Assembly (NCBI GenBank): GCA_024278435.1
Contig: JAJRTD010000208.1
Location: 1 to 7,743, forward strand
DNA length: 7,743 nt
Reading direction: 5' to 3'
Source: Gammaproteobacteria bacterium
GTDB lineage: Bacteria; Pseudomonadota; Gammaproteobacteria; SZUA-229
A program made the translations under genes and the position numbers. The notes below the pieces were generated by a model. It saw only the letters and a list, made by a program, of their open reading frames with translations. It was not told the DNA's origin and did no database searches. This document shows, in pieces, positions 6,000 to 7,743 of this stretch (its first letter is position 1; each line of letters begins with the position of its first letter).

Positions 6000-7743
6000 C
6001 TACGCTGCCTTTTCTTTTCCCTTCATCTGTTCAAGCACGCGCTTGTAGTCCGTCGGCATAACCTTCACAAACTGCTTAACCGTTTCATCCCAGTTATCCA
6101 GCGCCGCTTTGGCAATATCCGAGCCGGTGTATTGCAGGTGGTTTTCAACCAGGGTTTTAAGCTCGTTGATATCTTCCTCATCTTCCAGATACTCCAGCTC
6201 CACCATGCCCATATTACATAACGGTGCAAAGGTGTTGTTCCGGTCCCAGATATAGGCAATACCACCACTCATGCCGGCAGCAAAGTTACGGCCGGTCTCG
6301 CCCAGCACCACCACACGACCACCGGTCATGTATTCACAGCCATGGTCACCCACACCTTCGACCACGGTTCTGGCGCCACTGTTACGCACACAGAAACGTT
6401 CGGCGGCAATGCCGCGGAAGTAGGCTTCACCGGAAGTGGCACCGTATAACACGGTGTTGCCGACAATAATATTTTCCTCGGCAACAAAGCAGCTGCTCTT
6501 CGGCGGATAAACCACCAGGCGACCGCCGGACAGGCCTTTACCGGCATAGTCATTGGCATCGCCTTCCAGTTCAATGGTCACGCCTTCATACAACCAGGCG
6601 CCCAGGCTCTGCCCGGCCGAACCCTGCAGTTTGATGTGCAGTGTTCCATCCGGCAGTGGCTTGCCTTCATGGGCCTTCGCCAGCTCATGCGACAGCATGG
6701 TGCCGACAACCCGGTTGGTGTTTACCACCGGCAGCTCCATGGAAACTTTTTCGCCGGCGCTGATGGTTGCCTGCGCACGTTTGATAATTTCATTATCCAG
6801 CGCTTTCTCCAGGCCGTGATCCTGTTTCAGCGTGCAGTACACACCCACGTCATCATGCGGTTTTTTCGCCGGGGTTAATAACGCCGTTAAATCAATGCCC
6901 CTGGCTTTCCAGTGATCAATTGCCGAGTCCGCTTCCAGCACATCAACCCGGCCAATCATTTCATTAATGTTGCGGAAGCCCAGCGATGCCATGTGTTCGC
7001 GCATGTCTTCCGCCACCATAAACAGGTAGTTGACGACATGCTCCGGCTTGCCCTTGAATTTCTTGCGCAGCTCCTTGTCCTGGGTAGCGATACCGACCGG
7101 GCAGGTGTTCAGATGACACTTGCGCATCATGATGCAGCCCAGGGTAATCAGCGGCGCGGTAGAGAAACCGAATTCCTCGGCACCCAGCAGCGCGGCAATC
7201 GTAATATCACGGCCGGTTTTCAGTTGGCCGTCGGTTTGCAGAATCACCCGTGAGCGCAGGTCATTCATTACCAGTGTCTGGTGGGTTTCAGCCACACCCA
7301 GTTCCCACGGCAGGCCGGCATGTTTCACCGAGGTCAGCGGCGAGGCACCGGTACCGCCATCATGGCCGGCAATAACAATATGGTCAGAAAATGCCTTGGT
7401 CACACCGGAAGCAATGGTACCGACACCGATTTCCGCCACCAGTTTCACACTGATGCGTGCCGACGGGTTGGCATTTTTCAGGTCGTGAATCAGCTGCGCC
7501 AGGTCTTCGATGGAATAAATATCATGGTGCGGCGGCGGGCTGATCAAACCCACGCCCGGTGTTGAATGGCGGATACGGGCAATGTTTACATCCACCTTGC
7601 CGCCAGGCAGTGCGCCGCCTTCACCGGGTTTTGCACCCTCCGAAACCTTGATCTGCAGTTCATCGGCATTGGTCAGGTACCAGTTGGTCACGCCAAAACG
7701 ACCCGATGCAATCTGCTTGATGGCTGAACGTTTGGAGTCACCA
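6000..7743 (-). CDS. gltB: Glutamate synthase [NADPH] large (alpha) subunit, C-terminal part only
   Basis: GltB makes two glutamates from glutamine, 2-oxoglutarate and electrons supplied by GltD. Only the last 580 residues are in the window; the frame stays open to the right edge, reading [19 protein letters not shown] from 7742. The N-terminal glutaminase domain and central domain are therefore outside. Visible parts start with the FMN/synthase barrel, including [30 protein letters not shown] and [12 protein letters not shown]. The 3Fe-4S cysteine motif [16 protein letters not shown] has its three Cys codons at 7134-7136, 7116-7118 and 7101-7103. Next comes the C-terminal right-handed beta-helix domain with repeated G-rich turns ([61 protein letters not shown]). 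A GTG at 7691 is an internal valine codon, not a start. The stop is TAG. All visible motifs are intact, and it is upstream of gltD on the same strand. Confidence 0.97.
   Translation of the reverse strand, partial: GDSKRSAIKQIASGRFGVTNWYLTNADELQIKVSEGAKPGEGGALPGGKVDVNIARIRHSTPGVGLISPPPHHDIYSIEDLAQLIHDLKNANPSARISVKLVAEIGVGTIASGVTKAFSDHIVIAGHDGGTGASPLTSVKHAGLPWELGVAETHQTLVMNDLRSRVILQTDGQLKTGRDITIAALLGAEEFGFSTAPLITLGCIMMRKCHLNTCPVGIATQDKELRKKFKGKPEHVVNYLFMVAEDMREHMASLGFRNINEMIGRVDVLEADSAIDHWKARGIDLTALLTPAKKPHDDVGVYCTLKQDHGLEKALDNEIIKRAQATISAGEKVSMELPVVNTNRVVGTMLSHELAKAHEGKPLPDGTLHIKLQGSAGQSLGAWLYEGVTIELEGDANDYAGKGLSGGRLVVYPPKSSCFVAEENIIVGNTVLYGATSGEAYFRGIAAERFCVRNSGARTVVEGVGDHGCEYMTGGRVVVLGETGRNFAAGMSGGIAYIWDRNNTFAPLCNMGMVELEYLEDEEDINELKTLVENHLQYTGSDIAKAALDNWDETVKQFVKVMPTDYKRVLEQMKGKEKAA

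Noticed and set aside
7120..7488. A 122-codon open frame on the + strand inside gltB
   Set aside because: It is antisense to the conserved FMN and Fe-S region of GltB, lacks a ribosome-binding site and has no domain features.
7689..7691. GTG as a start codon for a short GltB
   Set aside because: The frame continues upstream to the window edge with conserved GltB sequence ([14 protein letters not shown]), so this codon is an internal valine.

Overview
The window reads as ordinary, well-conserved chromosome from a gammaproteobacterium. PurT, MscS (close to the E. coli protein in length and in its pore and C-terminal motifs), a DUF481/YdiY-like protein and a bacterial GltB/GltD pair support this. 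Genus and species cannot be told from the sequence. Nothing in it looks like a phage, plasmid, CRISPR array or defence island. The unusual material is in short non-coding repeats.

Layout. From 1 to 1731 on the + strand lies the 3' part of purT (formate-dependent purine synthesis), followed 6 bp later by an unrecognised small outer-membrane beta-barrel gene. From 1732 to 1906 there is a long perfect hairpin repeat and then a two-way terminator. From 1907 to 3548 on the - strand are mscS and, 28 bp after it, a DUF481 outer-membrane protein gene, probably one operon concerned with osmotic or envelope stress. From 3549 to 3807 is an AT-rich divergent promoter region. From 3808 to 4230 on the + strand is a single-domain PilZ (c-di-GMP receptor) gene, with a second two-way terminator at 4284-4314. 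From 4347 to the window end on the - strand are gltD (complete) and gltB (the last 580 residues), the small and large subunits of NADPH glutamate synthase. Their 177-bp intercistronic gap holds inverted arrays of a 7-bp repeat and a GC-rich palindrome.

How the genes work together. GltB and GltD form one enzyme: GltD takes electrons from NADPH and passes them to GltB, which makes glutamate from glutamine and 2-oxoglutarate. PurT is an independent metabolic gene. MscS releases solutes on hypo-osmotic shock, and its partner DUF481 gene belongs to a family annotated as salt-induced, so a shared response is plausible but inferred. The PilZ protein links c-di-GMP to an unknown target. Both convergent junctions are closed by a strong bidirectional terminator, so the window divides cleanly into four transcription units. 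I did not find a previously undescribed system. The best leads are the two repeat elements and the mscS-DUF481 pairing.
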